Part shown: positions 44,728 to 54,300 of the stretch, piece by piece
How the letters are laid out: every line of letters begins with the position of its first letter
Numbering within the stretch: position 1 is the stretch's first letter
NCBI RefSeq assembly: GCF_031177825.1
Contig: NZ_JAPSKE010000002.1
Span: forward strand, 124,001-188,000
From: Paenibacillus sp.
Lineage (GTDB): Bacteria; Bacillota; Bacilli; Paenibacillales; YIM-B00363
DNA: 64,000 bases
Direction of reading: 5' to 3'
Translations under genes and position numbers: made by a program
The notes under the pieces: model-generated
Databases searched by the model: none
The model's input: only the letters and a program-made list of their open reading frames with translations
Told to the model about the DNA's origin: nothing

Positions 44728-45340
44728 GCGGCGATCCCTCTCCCCAACGTCGATACAATTCGTGATCGATGCCCATACTGTCCAGCGTCTTGCCGACCAT
44801 GAAGTCGACGAGCTCCTCGACGGTCTGAGCGCGATGATACAACCCCGGACTCGCCGGGACGATGCTTACGCCCATTCGGGCGAGCTTCAGCATGTTCTCC
44901 AGATGGATCGCATGCAGCGGCGTCTCCCGCGGCACGAGCACAAGCTTTCTGCCTTCCTTCAGCGTCACGTCGGCCGCGCGTTCCAACAAGTTGTCGGACA
45001 GTCCGTGGGCGATCGCCGCGAGCGTCCCCATCGAGCACGGCGCGACGACCATGCCGTTCACGCGGAACGTGCCGCTGGCGACCGCCGCGCCGATGTCTTG
45101 GATCGGATAATACGTCGCTTGCGCGTTCCGACCCGCGAACTTCGCTTCGATCGTCGCCGCGCGCTTCGCCGCGTCCCAATCGAGCTCTTCCTTCAGCACG
45201 CGCCAGCCGGCGTCCGTTACGACGAGATGAACGGGATACCCCATGTCGAGCAGCCGCTCGACCAATCGAACGCCGTACGCCGCCCCGCTGGCGCCGGTAA
45301 GACCTACGATCCACCCGCGTTTCGCCGCCGTCTCGCTCAT
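44711..45340 (-). CDS. ubiX: UbiX-type flavin prenyltransferase
   Basis: Makes prenyl-FMN for a UbiD-type decarboxylase. Flavoprotein fold: GLTGASGAAYGVRLVERLL, VAPCSMGTLAAIAHG, LVLVPRETPLHAIHLENM. 209 aa. Coupled to ubiA and mqnA, so its decarboxylase partner is probably the one of menaquinone synthesis; no ubiD lies in this window. Confidence 0.93.
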   Translation of the reverse strand: MSETAAKRGWIVGLTGASGAAYGVRLVERLLDMGYPVHLVVTDAGWRVLKEELDWDAAKRAATIEAKFAGRNAQATYYPIQDIGAAVASGTFRVNGMVVAPCSMGTLAAIAHGLSDNLLERAADVTLKEGRKLVLVPRETPLHAIHLENMLKLARMGVSIVPASPGLYHRAQTVEELVDFMVGKTLDSMGIDHELYRRWGEGSPHDEAE

Positions 45341-46200
45341 AGAACCGCCACGTCGATCAGCGTGAACGTAAACATGACCATGCTGAGAATGCCGTTCATC
45401 GTCATGAAGGCGGTGTTAATGCGGGACAAGTCGTTCGGCTTGACGAGCGCATGCTCGTAGAACAAGACCACATAAGCGATCGCTAGACCGATCAAGTAAA
45501 TCCAGTTCAGGTCCGCCATCCACCAGACGGCTACTAGCCCCGCCGCGGTGACGACGTGGAAGCCTCTCGCGATCAGCAGCGCTCTGGCGACGCCGAATCG
45601 CGAAGGGATCGAATGGAGCCCCTTCTCCCGGTCGAACTCGGTGTCTTGGCAGGCGTACAAGATGTCGAAGCCGGCCGTCCAGAAGGCGACCGTCGCATAC
45701 AGCACAAGCCCGATCAAGTCGAAGGCGCCGGTTACCGCGATCCAACCGCCGAGCGGACCAAGACCGATCGTCAGGCCCAACACGACATGGCAGAGCCAGG
45801 TAAAGCGCTTGGTATACGAATAGAACGTCAAGAAAAAGACGGCGACCGGCAGCATCCATACGCACAACGGGTTCAACCGAGAAGCCGCGTAAAACAACAA
45901 GACGAACGAAATGACGATAAAGATCAGGACTTCCTTCTTGGACAGCAGCCCCGCGGGAATGGCGCGGAGCGCCGTGCGCGGATTCTCCGCGTCGATGGCG
46001 GCGTCGATCAATCGATTGAGGCCCATGGCGGCGCTGCGTGCGCCGACCATCGCAAGCGTGATCCAGCCGATATCCGACCAGGAGGGCAGCGAATCGTTCA
46101 GCGCGATCGAGGCCAGAATCGCTCCCATGTACGCGAAGGGAAGCGCGAAGATCGAATGCTCGAACTTGATCATCTCTAAAAACACTTTGATTTTATTCAT
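45337..46200 (-). CDS. ubiA: UbiA-family prenyltransferase (MqnP-like)
   Basis: Integral membrane enzyme attaching the polyprenyl chain to an aromatic acid. First Asp motif NRLIDAAIDAENPRT, second DILYACQDTEFDREKGLHS, with about eight membrane segments. 287 aa. Given mqnA beside it, the substrate is probably 1,4-dihydroxy-6-naphthoate rather than 4-hydroxybenzoate (inference). Confidence 0.9.
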   Translation of the reverse strand: MNKIKVFLEMIKFEHSIFALPFAYMGAILASIALNDSLPSWSDIGWITLAMVGARSAAMGLNRLIDAAIDAENPRTALRAIPAGLLSKKEVLIFIVISFVLLFYAASRLNPLCVWMLPVAVFFLTFYSYTKRFTWLCHVVLGLTIGLGPLGGWIAVTGAFDLIGLVLYATVAFWTAGFDILYACQDTEFDREKGLHSIPSRFGVARALLIARGFHVVTAAGLVAVWWMADLNWIYLIGLAIAYVVLFYEHALVKPNDLSRINTAFMTMNGILSMVMFTFTLIDVAVL

Positions 46201-46206
46201 CTCTCG

Positions 46207-46914
46207 TTACACCTTCGTTCCGATATGCAGCGCGGCGACGCCCATGAAGAACGCGCGGGACTTCACGTCCGTCATTCCCGCCTGCCGGAAGCGCTCCTCG
46301 AGCTCCTCCCGTCCGGGGAACGCCGCGAGCGATTCGGGCAGCCACTTGTATTGCTCGTACCGCTTGACGAACCACTTCGCGAGCCGCGGCAATATATGCT
46401 CGAAATATAAATAATACACCGTGCGGAACGGCTCCGCCGTCGGCTTCGACGTCTCGAGACAGACGACCTTGCCGCCGGGCTTCACGACCCGCGCCATCTC
46501 CCTCAAGACGACGTCGAGGTCGGGCACGTTGCGCAGCCCGAAGCCGATCGTCGCGAAGTCGAACCGGTTGTCCTCGAACGGCAGCGCCATGGCGTTGCCT
46601 TGGACGAGCTCGATCGAACCGCCGAGCCCCTCCTTCTCCACCTTGGCGCGCCCGATCTCCAGCATGTTGCGGCTGAAGTCGAGTCCGACGATCTCGCCCG
46701 TCCCGCTCGCTTTGGCGAGGGCGATCGTCCAATCGCATGTGCCGCAGCATAGATCGATCGCCGACTGCCCCGGCTTCACGTCCATCCGCCGCATCGTATA
46801 CTCTCGCCACGCCTTGTGCCGGCGGAAGCTGATGACGTCGTTCATCAGGTCGTAATTCGGAGCGATCGTCTCGAATACCGAATGAACATGCTTCTCTTTG
46901 TTTCGTACGCTCAC
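46207..46914 (-). CDS. menG: Demethylmenaquinone methyltransferase
   Basis: SAM-dependent last step of menaquinone synthesis. Motifs [31 protein letters not shown] and [20 protein letters not shown]. 235 aa from GTG 46914, which has GAGGTG six bases upstream; GTG 46923 overlaps that RBS and is less likely. Between hepS and ubiA. Confidence 0.95.
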   Translation of the reverse strand: MSVRNKEKHVHSVFETIAPNYDLMNDVISFRRHKAWREYTMRRMDVKPGQSAIDLCCGTCDWTIALAKASGTGEIVGLDFSRNMLEIGRAKVEKEGLGGSIELVQGNAMALPFEDNRFDFATIGFGLRNVPDLDVVLREMARVVKPGGKVVCLETSKPTAEPFRTVYYLYFEHILPRLAKWFVKRYEQYKWLPESLAAFPGREELEERFRQAGMTDVKSRAFFMGVAALHIGTKV

Positions 46915-46924
46915 CGCATTCACC

Positions 46925-47767
46925 TCATATTTCTTGCGCTCTGGTTGTATGTCCGTGGGCGAGCAGCGGCTCGGCGAGGCGATGCAGCTCCTCCGCGAGC
47001 TTGTCCGACCCGATGCCGCGCAGCAGATGCCGGAGTTCCGAGATCTTCGACTCCCATCGGTCCGTCAGCCGTCCGATCAAGTTATACTTGATCAATACGG
47101 ACTGGAGCCGGGATTCGTCGATCTTCCCTCCGACGAACAAATCCACTTCTTCCGTCGTGCCGTGTTCGACGACGTACCAATACGCGAAGCCGTCCTTCAC
47201 GTTATCCGGCCGCACCCGGCCGAGCTCGCTGGCGATCAGCTCGCATTCGGCGATCGCGCGCAAAATCGCGGGGCAGGATTTGCGATACATGACGTCCATC
47301 CAGGAAGAGAACGTCACGAACAAGTGCGTGTTGATGTCTACCGTGGCGCGGACGTACTCCTCCGCGGTCAGCAGCAGCCGCTTCGCCTTGAGGTACAAGT
47401 TCATCTTCAGCCGGTTCACGTCGCACACCGCCTGCGACACGAGCTTAATCGTCTGTACGCTCTCCGCCTGCGACAACAGCTGGTAAAACCGGCTGCTGAA
47501 ATAATCGCCGGCGAGCACCGTCATTTGCCGACGGCGCGTCTCGCCCTTGCCGTCAACGAGCTCGTGCGTATCGAGTCCGTGCTGCATGAGCGACACGGCG
47601 AGACCGATCGCCTCCTGCAGCTTCGGGTGCGCCGACGTCGAAGCGGCGTACTGCAAAAATGCGGTCAGCACGTTCGAACGAAGCTCCGGATATTCCGGCA
47701 GCTTCGTGTGCGTGCTGATCAAGTCATGCTCGGTATACTTTTTGGCTGTTTCCTTAAATCCGTCCAT
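46925..47767 (-). CDS. hepS: Heptaprenyl diphosphate synthase component I
   Basis: Non-catalytic regulatory subunit that determines chain length with HepT. About 280 aa; [21 protein letters not shown] and [17 protein letters not shown] recall the degenerate prenyl synthase fold without DDxxD. Start ATG 47767 with GGAGGAG at slightly long spacing. First gene of the menaquinone cluster. Confidence 0.88.
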   Translation of the reverse strand: MDGFKETAKKYTEHDLISTHTKLPEYPELRSNVLTAFLQYAASTSAHPKLQEAIGLAVSLMQHGLDTHELVDGKGETRRRQMTVLAGDYFSSRFYQLLSQAESVQTIKLVSQAVCDVNRLKMNLYLKAKRLLLTAEEYVRATVDINTHLFVTFSSWMDVMYRKSCPAILRAIAECELIASELGRVRPDNVKDGFAYWYVVEHGTTEEVDLFVGGKIDESRLQSVLIKYNLIGRLTDRWESKISELRHLLRGIGSDKLAEELHRLAEPLLAHGHTTRAQEI

Positions 47768-47869
47768 GCGTGTCCAGGCACTCCTCCGATGTCGTCCTTC
47801 GTTCGCATTCATTCTTGACATTATAGCATAACGATATTACGGACGCACGGCGAGCCGCGCGCGGCGGCG

Positions 47870-48406
47870 CTAATGCGCGAGCTCGCGCCATCGGTCGGTG
47901 GCCGTCAGCCGCATCTTCTCTTCGAGCCAGGCGTCCGGCATCGGTTCCCCGTCTCGAAGCCGCTGCAGCTCCGTCGATCGGAACTCGGATTTCGCGCCGG
48001 ACAACGCCAGCAGCAGCTTCGCGCCGCTTCCTTCGCGCTCCGGCTCCAGCACGCGCACGAAGACGCGGGAGATATTGTCCGACCTCGCTAGCGCAAGGCC
48101 CGCGACGGCACCCATGTCGGCGCGGACCGACGCTTCGTCGACCTGGTCGCCGGTGAGGGCGAGGTCGATCTCCAGCAAAGACGAACGGACCGACACTCTT
48201 CGAATTTCCGCCGACAAGCCGAGATCGACCAGCGCGTCGACGACCGTCTCCGGCGTCAGCGCGCCGGTCGTATGATCGCTGAAGACGGTCATCGGTTCGC
48301 CGCTCGGCGACAGCACGCTGCCGTCGAGCTCGCCGACCCAAGATATCAACAACGAGATGGCGACGGCCAGCGCCGCCGCCGTACCGATCCGAATGAACGC
48401 TTTCAT
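47870..48406 (-). CDS. Hypothetical membrane-anchored protein, 178 aa
   Basis: Not recognised. N-terminal hydrophobic segment (~5-24, GTAAALAVAISLLISWVG) then a soluble, probably extracytoplasmic region with no cysteines and a charged C-terminus. ATG 48406 preceded by GGAAGGGG. Lies between mtrB and hepS, downstream of the mtrB terminator, so it probably has its own promoter or depends on readthrough. Confidence 0.7.
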   Translation of the reverse strand: MKAFIRIGTAAALAVAISLLISWVGELDGSVLSPSGEPMTVFSDHTTGALTPETVVDALVDLGLSAEIRRVSVRSSLLEIDLALTGDQVDEASVRADMGAVAGLALARSDNISRVFVRVLEPEREGSGAKLLLALSGAKSEFRSTELQRLRDGEPMPDAWLEEKMRLTATDRWRELAH

Positions 48407-48448
48407 AAAGGCTTACCCCTTCCGATCCTTTTAAAACATTGTACAAAT

Positions 48449-48471
48449 GAAAAAGGCAGGCTATGCCTGCC
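48449..48471 (-). terminator. Terminator after mtrB
   Basis: GGCAGGC-ATA-GCCTGCC stem then TTTTTC on the minus strand. Confidence 0.85.
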
Positions 48472-48521
48472 GGTTGTCCAACATTTTCAAAAGTCGAAAG
48501 CGTCCGAATTGCCTGAGGAAA

Positions 48522-48743
48522 TCAGGCGTCCGTCTCGATCGTGCCGTATTTCGTCATGACGACGGCTTTCCCTCGAATTTTCACAGCGGACGTGTGATCC
48601 GTGAACTGCGCGATCATCACTTCGCCTTTATCCAGCTTCTCCGTGTGATGGAACCGGGTGTCCGCTCCTCTGGTCAAACCGATGACATGGACCCCGTTCT
48701 CCTTCGCCTTCACGACGAAGTAATCGTTCTGGCCGCTTTCCAT
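48522..48743 (-). CDS. mtrB: TRAP, trp RNA-binding attenuation protein
   Basis: 73-aa subunit of the 11-mer ring that binds NAG triplets when loaded with tryptophan. Family-diagnostic [38 protein letters not shown] and the K37/K56/R58-like RNA-binding segment [13 protein letters not shown]. Its target leader lies 10 kb away at 38247-38442. RBS AGGAGGAG. No mtrA (folE) is adjacent, unlike in B. subtilis. Confidence 0.95.
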   Translation of the reverse strand: MESGQNDYFVVKAKENGVHVIGLTRGADTRFHHTEKLDKGEVMIAQFTDHTSAVKIRGKAVVMTKYGTIETDA

Positions 48744-48780
48744 TGGCGACTCCTCCTATGGACGACTTGTAGAATCCGGG

Positions 48781-48816
48781 GAAAAAGAAAGAGACACCGG
48801 CTTCGACGATGTCTCT
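48781..48816 (-). terminator. Terminator after the tRNA gene
   Basis: AGAGACA / TGTCTCT stem with a 13-nt loop, then TTCTTTTTC on the minus strand. Confidence 0.8.
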
Positions 48817-48820
48817 ATCA

Positions 48821-48897
48821 TGGTCGGAGTAACAGGATTCGAACCTGCGACCTCACCCACCCCAAGGGTGCGCGCTACCGGGCTGCGCCATACCCCG
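48821..48897 (-). tRNA. tRNA-Pro (anticodon GGG)
   Basis: 77 nt with encoded CCA. Acceptor CGGGGTA pairs with TACTCCG (one G-U); D-arm GCGC/GCGC; anticodon stem CACCC/GGGTG with loop TTGGGGT, so anticodon G34-G35-G36; T-arm GCAGG-TTCGAAT-CCTGT. A promoter lies just upstream and a terminator just downstream, so it is an independent unit. Confidence 0.95.
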
Positions 48898-48916
48898 AAA
48901 CCGGAACACAAAAGCT

Positions 48917-48945
48917 ATTATAGCAAGTTCCCAAATAACAGTAAA
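48917..48945 (-). promoter_or_regulatory. Promoter of tRNA-Pro
   Basis: TTTACT (48940-48945), 17-bp spacer, TATAAT (48917-48922) on the minus strand. It abuts the hbs terminator-like hairpin. Confidence 0.75.
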
Positions 48946-48946
48946 G

Positions 48947-48973
48947 GGCCGCGAACTGAAATCGTCCACGGCC
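48947..48973 (-). terminator. Candidate terminator after hbs
   Basis: GGCCGTG / CGCGGCC stem (7 pairs, one G-U) with a 13-nt loop; the following minus-strand sequence CTTTACTGTTATTT is only moderately T-rich. Confidence 0.45.
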
Positions 48974-48996
48974 TCTCCTCAATCCCTATGTATCGC

Positions 48997-49269
48997 TTAT
49001 TTAATTCCGTCCTTCAGTGCCTTACCCGGCTTGAAAGCGGGAACTTTGCTCGCTGGGATATCGATTTCTTCGCCCGTTTGCGGGTTGCGGCCCTTGCGCG
49101 CCGTACGCTCGCGAACTTCGAAGTTGCCGAAGCCGACCAATTGCACCTTATCGCCGTTCTGCAGCGCGTCGGCGATCGAGTCGAACACGGCTTCCACCAC
49201 GTTCGTTACGTCCTTCTTGGACAATTCCGTCGCTTCCGCGACCTTGGCGATCAGATCCGTCTTATTCAT
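48997..49269 (-). CDS. hbs: HU DNA-binding protein
   Basis: 90-aa histone-like nucleoid protein: [20 protein letters not shown] start, [20 protein letters not shown] core and the [17 protein letters not shown] beta-arm end. Two candidate promoters upstream, as known for B. subtilis hbs. Lies between spoIVA and tRNA-Pro/mtrB. Confidence 0.97.
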   Translation of the reverse strand: MNKTDLIAKVAEATELSKKDVTNVVEAVFDSIADALQNGDKVQLVGFGNFEVRERTARKGRNPQTGEEIDIPASKVPAFKPGKALKDGIK

Positions 49270-49330
49270 TCCATGTCACCTCCCAATACGCTTAAGAGTC
49301 TTACTCTTTGTCTTCACGTTTTCTATCAAG

Positions 49331-49336
49331 ATTATA
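49331..49336 (-). promoter_or_regulatory. Second candidate -10 element of hbs
   Basis: Perfect TATAAT on the minus strand, ~60 bp before hbs; no good -35 at 17 bp. Confidence 0.35.
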
Positions 49337-49400
49337 CATCCGAGGGTAAGAAAACGCTGAACTTTTCCAAGGATTTCCCATGGAAACCGGGACAATGAAT

Positions 49401-49430
49401 ATCATAAATCAAACCTATGATCCTTTGCAA
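49401..49430 (-). promoter_or_regulatory. Distal promoter of hbs
   Basis: TTGCAA (49425-49430), 18-bp spacer, TATGAT (49401-49406) on the minus strand, downstream of the spoIVA terminator. Confidence 0.6.
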
Positions 49431-49452
49431 GCATCTAATTTACGACGTAAAG

Positions 49453-49492
49453 TAAAAGACTCCCGATTCGAAAGGCTTCGAATCGGGAGTCT
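49453..49492 (-). terminator. Terminator after spoIVA
   Basis: 16-bp perfect stem AGACTCCCGATTCGAA / TTCGAATCGGGAGTCT with a 4-nt loop, then TTTACTTT on the minus strand. Confidence 0.9.
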
Positions 49493-49508
49493 TCGGTTCG
49501 CGAGACGC

Positions 49509-50987
49509 TTACAAGATGATGGCGATCAGTCCGCCGGAGCCTTCGTTGATGATGCGGGCGAGCGTCTCCTGAAGCTTATAACGCGCGTTGTCCGGCATCA
49601 TCGCGAGCTTGCCCTGAATGCCCTCGCGGACGATGGAGTGCAAGGAGCGGCCGAAAATATCGGACTCCCAAATCTTGACCGGATTTTCCTCGAAGTCTTG
49701 CATCAGGTATCGGACCAACTCTTCGGATTGCTTCTCGGTGCCGATGATCGGCGCGAACTCGCTCTCGACGTCGACGCGGATCATATGGATCGACGGCGCC
49801 GTCGCCTTCAGGCGCACGCCGAAGCGAGAGCCTTGGCGGATCAGCTCCGGCTCGTCGAGCGCCATCTCTTCGAGAGACGGCGCGGCGATGCCGTAGCCGG
49901 TCGTCTTGACCATCTCGAGCGCCTCGGAGAATCGGTCGTACTCCCTCTTCGCGTGCGTGAACTCGACCATCATCTGCAGCAGATGATCCTTGCCGCGGAT
50001 TTCGGTGCCGACGATCTCCATCAGAATCCGATCGTACAGCTCATCCGGCGCGTACAGGTCGATTTCGGCGACGCCTTGCCCCATGTTCATGCCGGACAGA
50101 CCGGCACGTTCGATGAACTCGTATTCGCCGAACTGCCCGACGACGCGATCGACGTCGCGAAGGCGGCGGATGTCCTTGACCGTCTCGCGGACGGAGTTTT
50201 CGAAGCTCGCCCGCAGCCAGTGGCGCTCGTCGAGCACCATGACCCAGCTCGGCAGATTGACGTTCACTTCGTGCACCGGGAACTCGTATAGCACCTCGCG
50301 AAGCGCGCCGTAGATTTCGTCTTCGGTCATCGTGGCCACGCTGGCGGAGATGACCGGAATATCGTATTTCTCCGCTAAGGCGGATCGCAATTCGAGCGTC
50401 TCGGGAGCGCGCGGCTTCGTCGAGTTCACGATCATAATGAACGGCTTGCCGACTTCCTTCAGCTCGTCGACGACGCGCTGCTCCGCGACCTCGTAAGAGA
50501 CGCGCGGAATGTCGGAGATCGTGCCGTCCGTCGTGATGACGACGCCCAGCGTAGAGTGCTCCTGAATAACTTTGCGGGTGCCGATTTCGGCCGCTTCCTG
50601 GAACGGAATCGGATCCTCGAACCACGGCGTGGAAATCATCCGCGGCCCGTTCTCGTCCTCGTACCCTTTGGCCCCTTCCACCGCGTAGCCGACGCAGTCG
50701 ACCATGCGGACGTTCACGTCGAGACCTTCCGCGACGCGAATGCGAACCGCGTGGTTCGGCACGAACTTCGGTTCGGTCGTCATGATCGTCTTGCCCGCCG
50801 CGCTCTGCGGCAGCTCGTCGATCGCGCGCGCCCTCTCCGCTTCGTTCGGGATGTTCGGAAGCACGACGGCCTCCATAAAGCGCTTGATGAATGTGGATTT
50901 ACCCGTACGGACCGCTCCCACGACTCCTAGGTAAATGTCGCCTCCCGTACGCTCCGCGATGTCCTTGAAAATATCGACTTTTTCCAA
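49509..50987 (-). CDS. spoIVA: Stage IV sporulation protein A (spore coat ATPase)
   Basis: Polymerises around the forespore as the coat basement layer using ATP. Walker A GAVRTGKS (24-31), Walker B-like region with VDCVGYAVEGA and the TRAFAC-type STKPR segment, and the conserved C-terminal end (YKLQETLARIINEGSGGLIAIIL in parts). 492 aa, typical. Start is TTG 50987 with GGGAGGAG at good spacing, the same unusual start type expected for this gene. Upstream sites look sigma-E-like. Confidence 0.97.
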   Translation of the reverse strand: MEKVDIFKDIAERTGGDIYLGVVGAVRTGKSTFIKRFMEAVVLPNIPNEAERARAIDELPQSAAGKTIMTTEPKFVPNHAVRIRVAEGLDVNVRMVDCVGYAVEGAKGYEDENGPRMISTPWFEDPIPFQEAAEIGTRKVIQEHSTLGVVITTDGTISDIPRVSYEVAEQRVVDELKEVGKPFIMIVNSTKPRAPETLELRSALAEKYDIPVISASVATMTEDEIYGALREVLYEFPVHEVNVNLPSWVMVLDERHWLRASFENSVRETVKDIRRLRDVDRVVGQFGEYEFIERAGLSGMNMGQGVAEIDLYAPDELYDRILMEIVGTEIRGKDHLLQMMVEFTHAKREYDRFSEALEMVKTTGYGIAAPSLEEMALDEPELIRQGSRFGVRLKATAPSIHMIRVDVESEFAPIIGTEKQSEELVRYLMQDFEENPVKIWESDIFGRSLHSIVREGIQGKLAMMPDNARYKLQETLARIINEGSGGLIAIIL

Positions 50988-51096
50988 TGAGATCTCCTCC
51001 CAGTTAGTATTGGTTTCGTCATGAGGATGTCGCCGTACGCCGCTCTAGGCAAGCCCGTGAGACGCCGGAACTCGTACATGCAAATGGACTAGTATC

Positions 51097-51125
51097 AATA
51101 TATGTGCCATGACGGCCGTTATGAC
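51097..51125 (-). promoter_or_regulatory. Candidate sigma-E promoter of spoIVA
   Basis: Minus strand GTCATAAC (51118-51125), 13-bp spacer, CATATATT (51097-51104), close to the mother-cell sigma-E consensus; start ~100 nt before spoIVA. A second sigma-E-like CATACAAC lies near 51192-51199. Confidence 0.5.
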
Positions 51126-51219
51126 TTTTTCCTTCTGCTTTTTTTCGCCCCCTTGCCCATAGACGACGCAAAACAATTCAGCCTTTTTTAGTTGTATGTT
51201 TCGAACGAACGATTATGTT

Positions 51220-51298
51220 TAAAAAATGAAAAGCGCCCCGGGCGCGGACGTCGGAAGGCAACACGCAGCGGTGTTTTCCGACGCCGGCTTCGGAGCGC
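51220..51298 (-). terminator. Compound terminator after the secreted protein gene
   Basis: Outer stem GCGCTCCG / CGGGGCGC encloses an inner CGTCGGAA / TTCCGACG stem capped by AACAC / GTGTT. TTTTCATTTTTT follows on the minus strand. Confidence 0.75.
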
Positions 51299-51312
51299 GA
51301 TAAGGAACTATA

Positions 51313-54300
51313 TTAATAGGCCGACAGATAGCTGCCGGAGATGACGGCGATCGAGGAGATGCCCGGTCCCGTCCAGCCGACCGCCAAGTTGTCTCCGCCG
51401 CCGCCTTCCTTATGCAAAATTTCGAAGTAATACGCCTGCCCTCCGGTCAACGAGATCGCGCCGGACTGCTGATTGGGAAACTTATTCCACTGCAGCGGGT
51501 CCGTATACTCGTGTACGTTCGCGATCATCGTCTTATTCGCCGGATTATCGTTCGCGCTGAGCCAGAATTGGCTCTCGTCGTCGCCCGAGATGTAGAATGT
51601 ATACGATCCGCTCGTGGCGGGCGTAATGTAGCCGCGAATTCTCGTGCCGTAATTGTCGTTCCAGTTCGTCGGACCTTGCAGGCTGGTCAACGTATCCGTT
51701 CCGGTCGGCGCGCTGCCGAGCGGGATGCTGGAGACGCCGCTTCCGCCGATCCCCGTCCAGTATTCGCGCACGACGCTCCCGCCGCCGCCGCTCGACGCGT
51801 CGGTCGTCACCGTAACCGCGTTGCTGGCCGCGGAGACGTTATTCGCCGCGTCTTTCGCCTTCACCGTGAACGTGTACGCCGTATTGGCCGTCAGTCCGCT
51901 GACCGTGAAGCCCGTGCCGGAGGTCGAACCCGCCAGCGAGGAACCGTTATAGACGTCATAGCCTGTGACGCCGACGTTGTCGGTCGAGGCCGACCAAGAC
52001 AAGCTGACGCTCGTGCTCGTCTTCGAAGGCGACGTCAGGTTCGACGGGGCCGCAGGCGCTTGCGTATCGCTTCCGCCGCCGCTTCCGCCTTCGTTCACGT
52101 CGCAAGTTTTGTATTGACCCGGAGCCGGATCGCCGAACACGTTGTTACCGCACACGACGGAGTTCGTGAACGTCCCGTATGCATAGCTTCCATTGGCTCC
52201 GTAACGTACTTCCTTCGTGCCGCTGAAGCTGCACGTTTGATTTTCGCCCGCGCAAGGCACCCAGTTAGCCGAGGACGATGCATTCGTCGTCACGGTTACG
52301 GCGTTGCTCGCCGCGGAGACGTTGCCCGCCGCGTCCTTCGCTTTCACCGTAAACGTGTACGTCGTGCTGGCCGACAAGCCGGAGACCGTAAACGTCGTGT
52401 TCGTCGTCGTTCCCGCGAGCGAAGAACCGTTATAGACGTCGTAGCCCGTGACGCCCGCATTGTCGGACGACGCCGACCAAGACAGGCTCACGCTGTTGCT
52501 CGTCTTCGAAGGCGACGTCAAGTTCGACGGAGCCGTCGGTGCTTGCGTGTCGCCGCCGCCGCCGCCGGTGCCGGCGAGGTTCACGTCGCAGGTTTTGTAA
52601 TAACCCGGAGCCGGGTCTGTACCGAACGCGTTGTTGGAGCAAACGACAGAGTTCGTGAACGTGCCTTTGACATAGCTGCCGTTCGCGCCGTAGCGCACTT
52701 CTTTCGTTCCTGCGAAGCTGCACGTTTGGTTTTCGCCAGCGCAGTTGACCCAATTCGCGAGCGGATCGGTCGTCACCGAAACCGCGTTGCTGGCGGCCGA
52801 TACGTTATTCGACGCGTCCTTCGCCTTCACCGTAAAGCTGTACGTCGTGCTCGGGGCCAAGCCGGTAACGGTATGATTCGTGCCGCTCGCCCCGGTCGTC
52901 GAGGAGACCAACGTGGAACCAGCGTAAATGTCATAGCCGGTTACGCCCATGTTGTCGGTTGACGCCGACCAGGACAAACTTACAGACGTATCTGTTTTCC
53001 CCGTGGAGGTCAGATTCGCAGGCGCCGTCGGCGGCTGCGTGTCGCCGGCGTCGGTCGTCACGCTCAGCGTATTGCTCGCCGCCGAGACGTTGCCTGCCGC
53101 GTCCTTCGCCTTGACCGTAAAGCCGTACGTCGTGCTCGGCGTGAGGCCGGTTACCGTAAAGGTCGTTGCGTTGGCGCCTGTCGTCGCGCCCGCGAGCGTT
53201 CCGTTCTTGTAAACTTCGTAGCCGTATACGCCGACATTATCCGTGGACGCCGACCAAGCAAGGTCGACCGTCACGTTGGACTTCGAAGGGGCGGACAAAT
53301 TCGTCGGAGCGGAGGGCGCCTGCGTATCCGGCGGACCCGCGTAAACGTTGATCGTATGTTCTTTGAGGCTCGCGCGACCCTCGTTGTCCCACACGACGAG
53401 CGTGACTCGGTACGTGCCCGCTTTTTGGTATGTGTAGGTCGGGCTTACGACCGTAGACGGAACGCCTTCGCCGAAATCCCACAGGTTTTCCACGATGCTT
53501 CCATTGTCGGAGGACGTATTCGTGAACGTCACCGATTGTCCCAACTGCACCGAGGTTGGCGCCGTAAAGTTCGCCGTCGGCTTCGGATTCGTGAAACCGC
53601 GACTCGTCAGCTGCGTGTTCGTGCCGTTGCCGCTGACCGTGTTGTTGCTCCACTCCAGATGCGCCGCGCTGGACGGGTATTGGTCGATGGAAGCGTCTTG
53701 GTTTCCGGTAATGACGTTGTTAATGAAGCTCAAGCGATCCGTGCCCGGAGACGTCGTAATTTCGATCGCTTTCCGGCCGTTGTTCTTGATCGTGTTACTG
53801 TCGAACGTCATATTGAGCGAGTTGCCGTGAATCCGGACCGCGTTGCCGTCGTATCCGGGATATGCCGCCGCCGGATTGCCCCGCTGTGTATTCTCGAAGG
53901 TATTCTTATAGAAATACTGATATTGCTGCGGCGCTTCGGCACCTTCGCCTTGGAGCTGCATGCCCCACATGACCATGTTCTTGACGGTGTTGTAGCCCCA
54001 ATATTGATACCCGGAGCCGGACGATTGCTGGATGCCGACCTGCTGGCCGTTATCGACGATGTTGTCGGTCGCGATCGAATGAGGGGCCATGATTTCCAGA
54101 CCCATTCCCTGCACCGTTCCGTCGTTCGTGCCGACGAAGTTGCGGCGCGTCGCTGTATACTGGGAGCGGACGACGCTCAGCCAGTGGTCGACATGGTTGT
54201 CTTCAACGACCGAGTGGTTGCAGTTGGTATGCAACTCGATCGACAACCCGTGCTCCTTCAAGCCGGAACGGGTAGCGGTATTGTTCGAGACGACGACGTT

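Noticed and set aside
51412..52962. 516-codon plus-strand ORF
   Set aside because: Antisense to the FN3 repeats of the secreted protein; its repetitiveness mirrors that gene.
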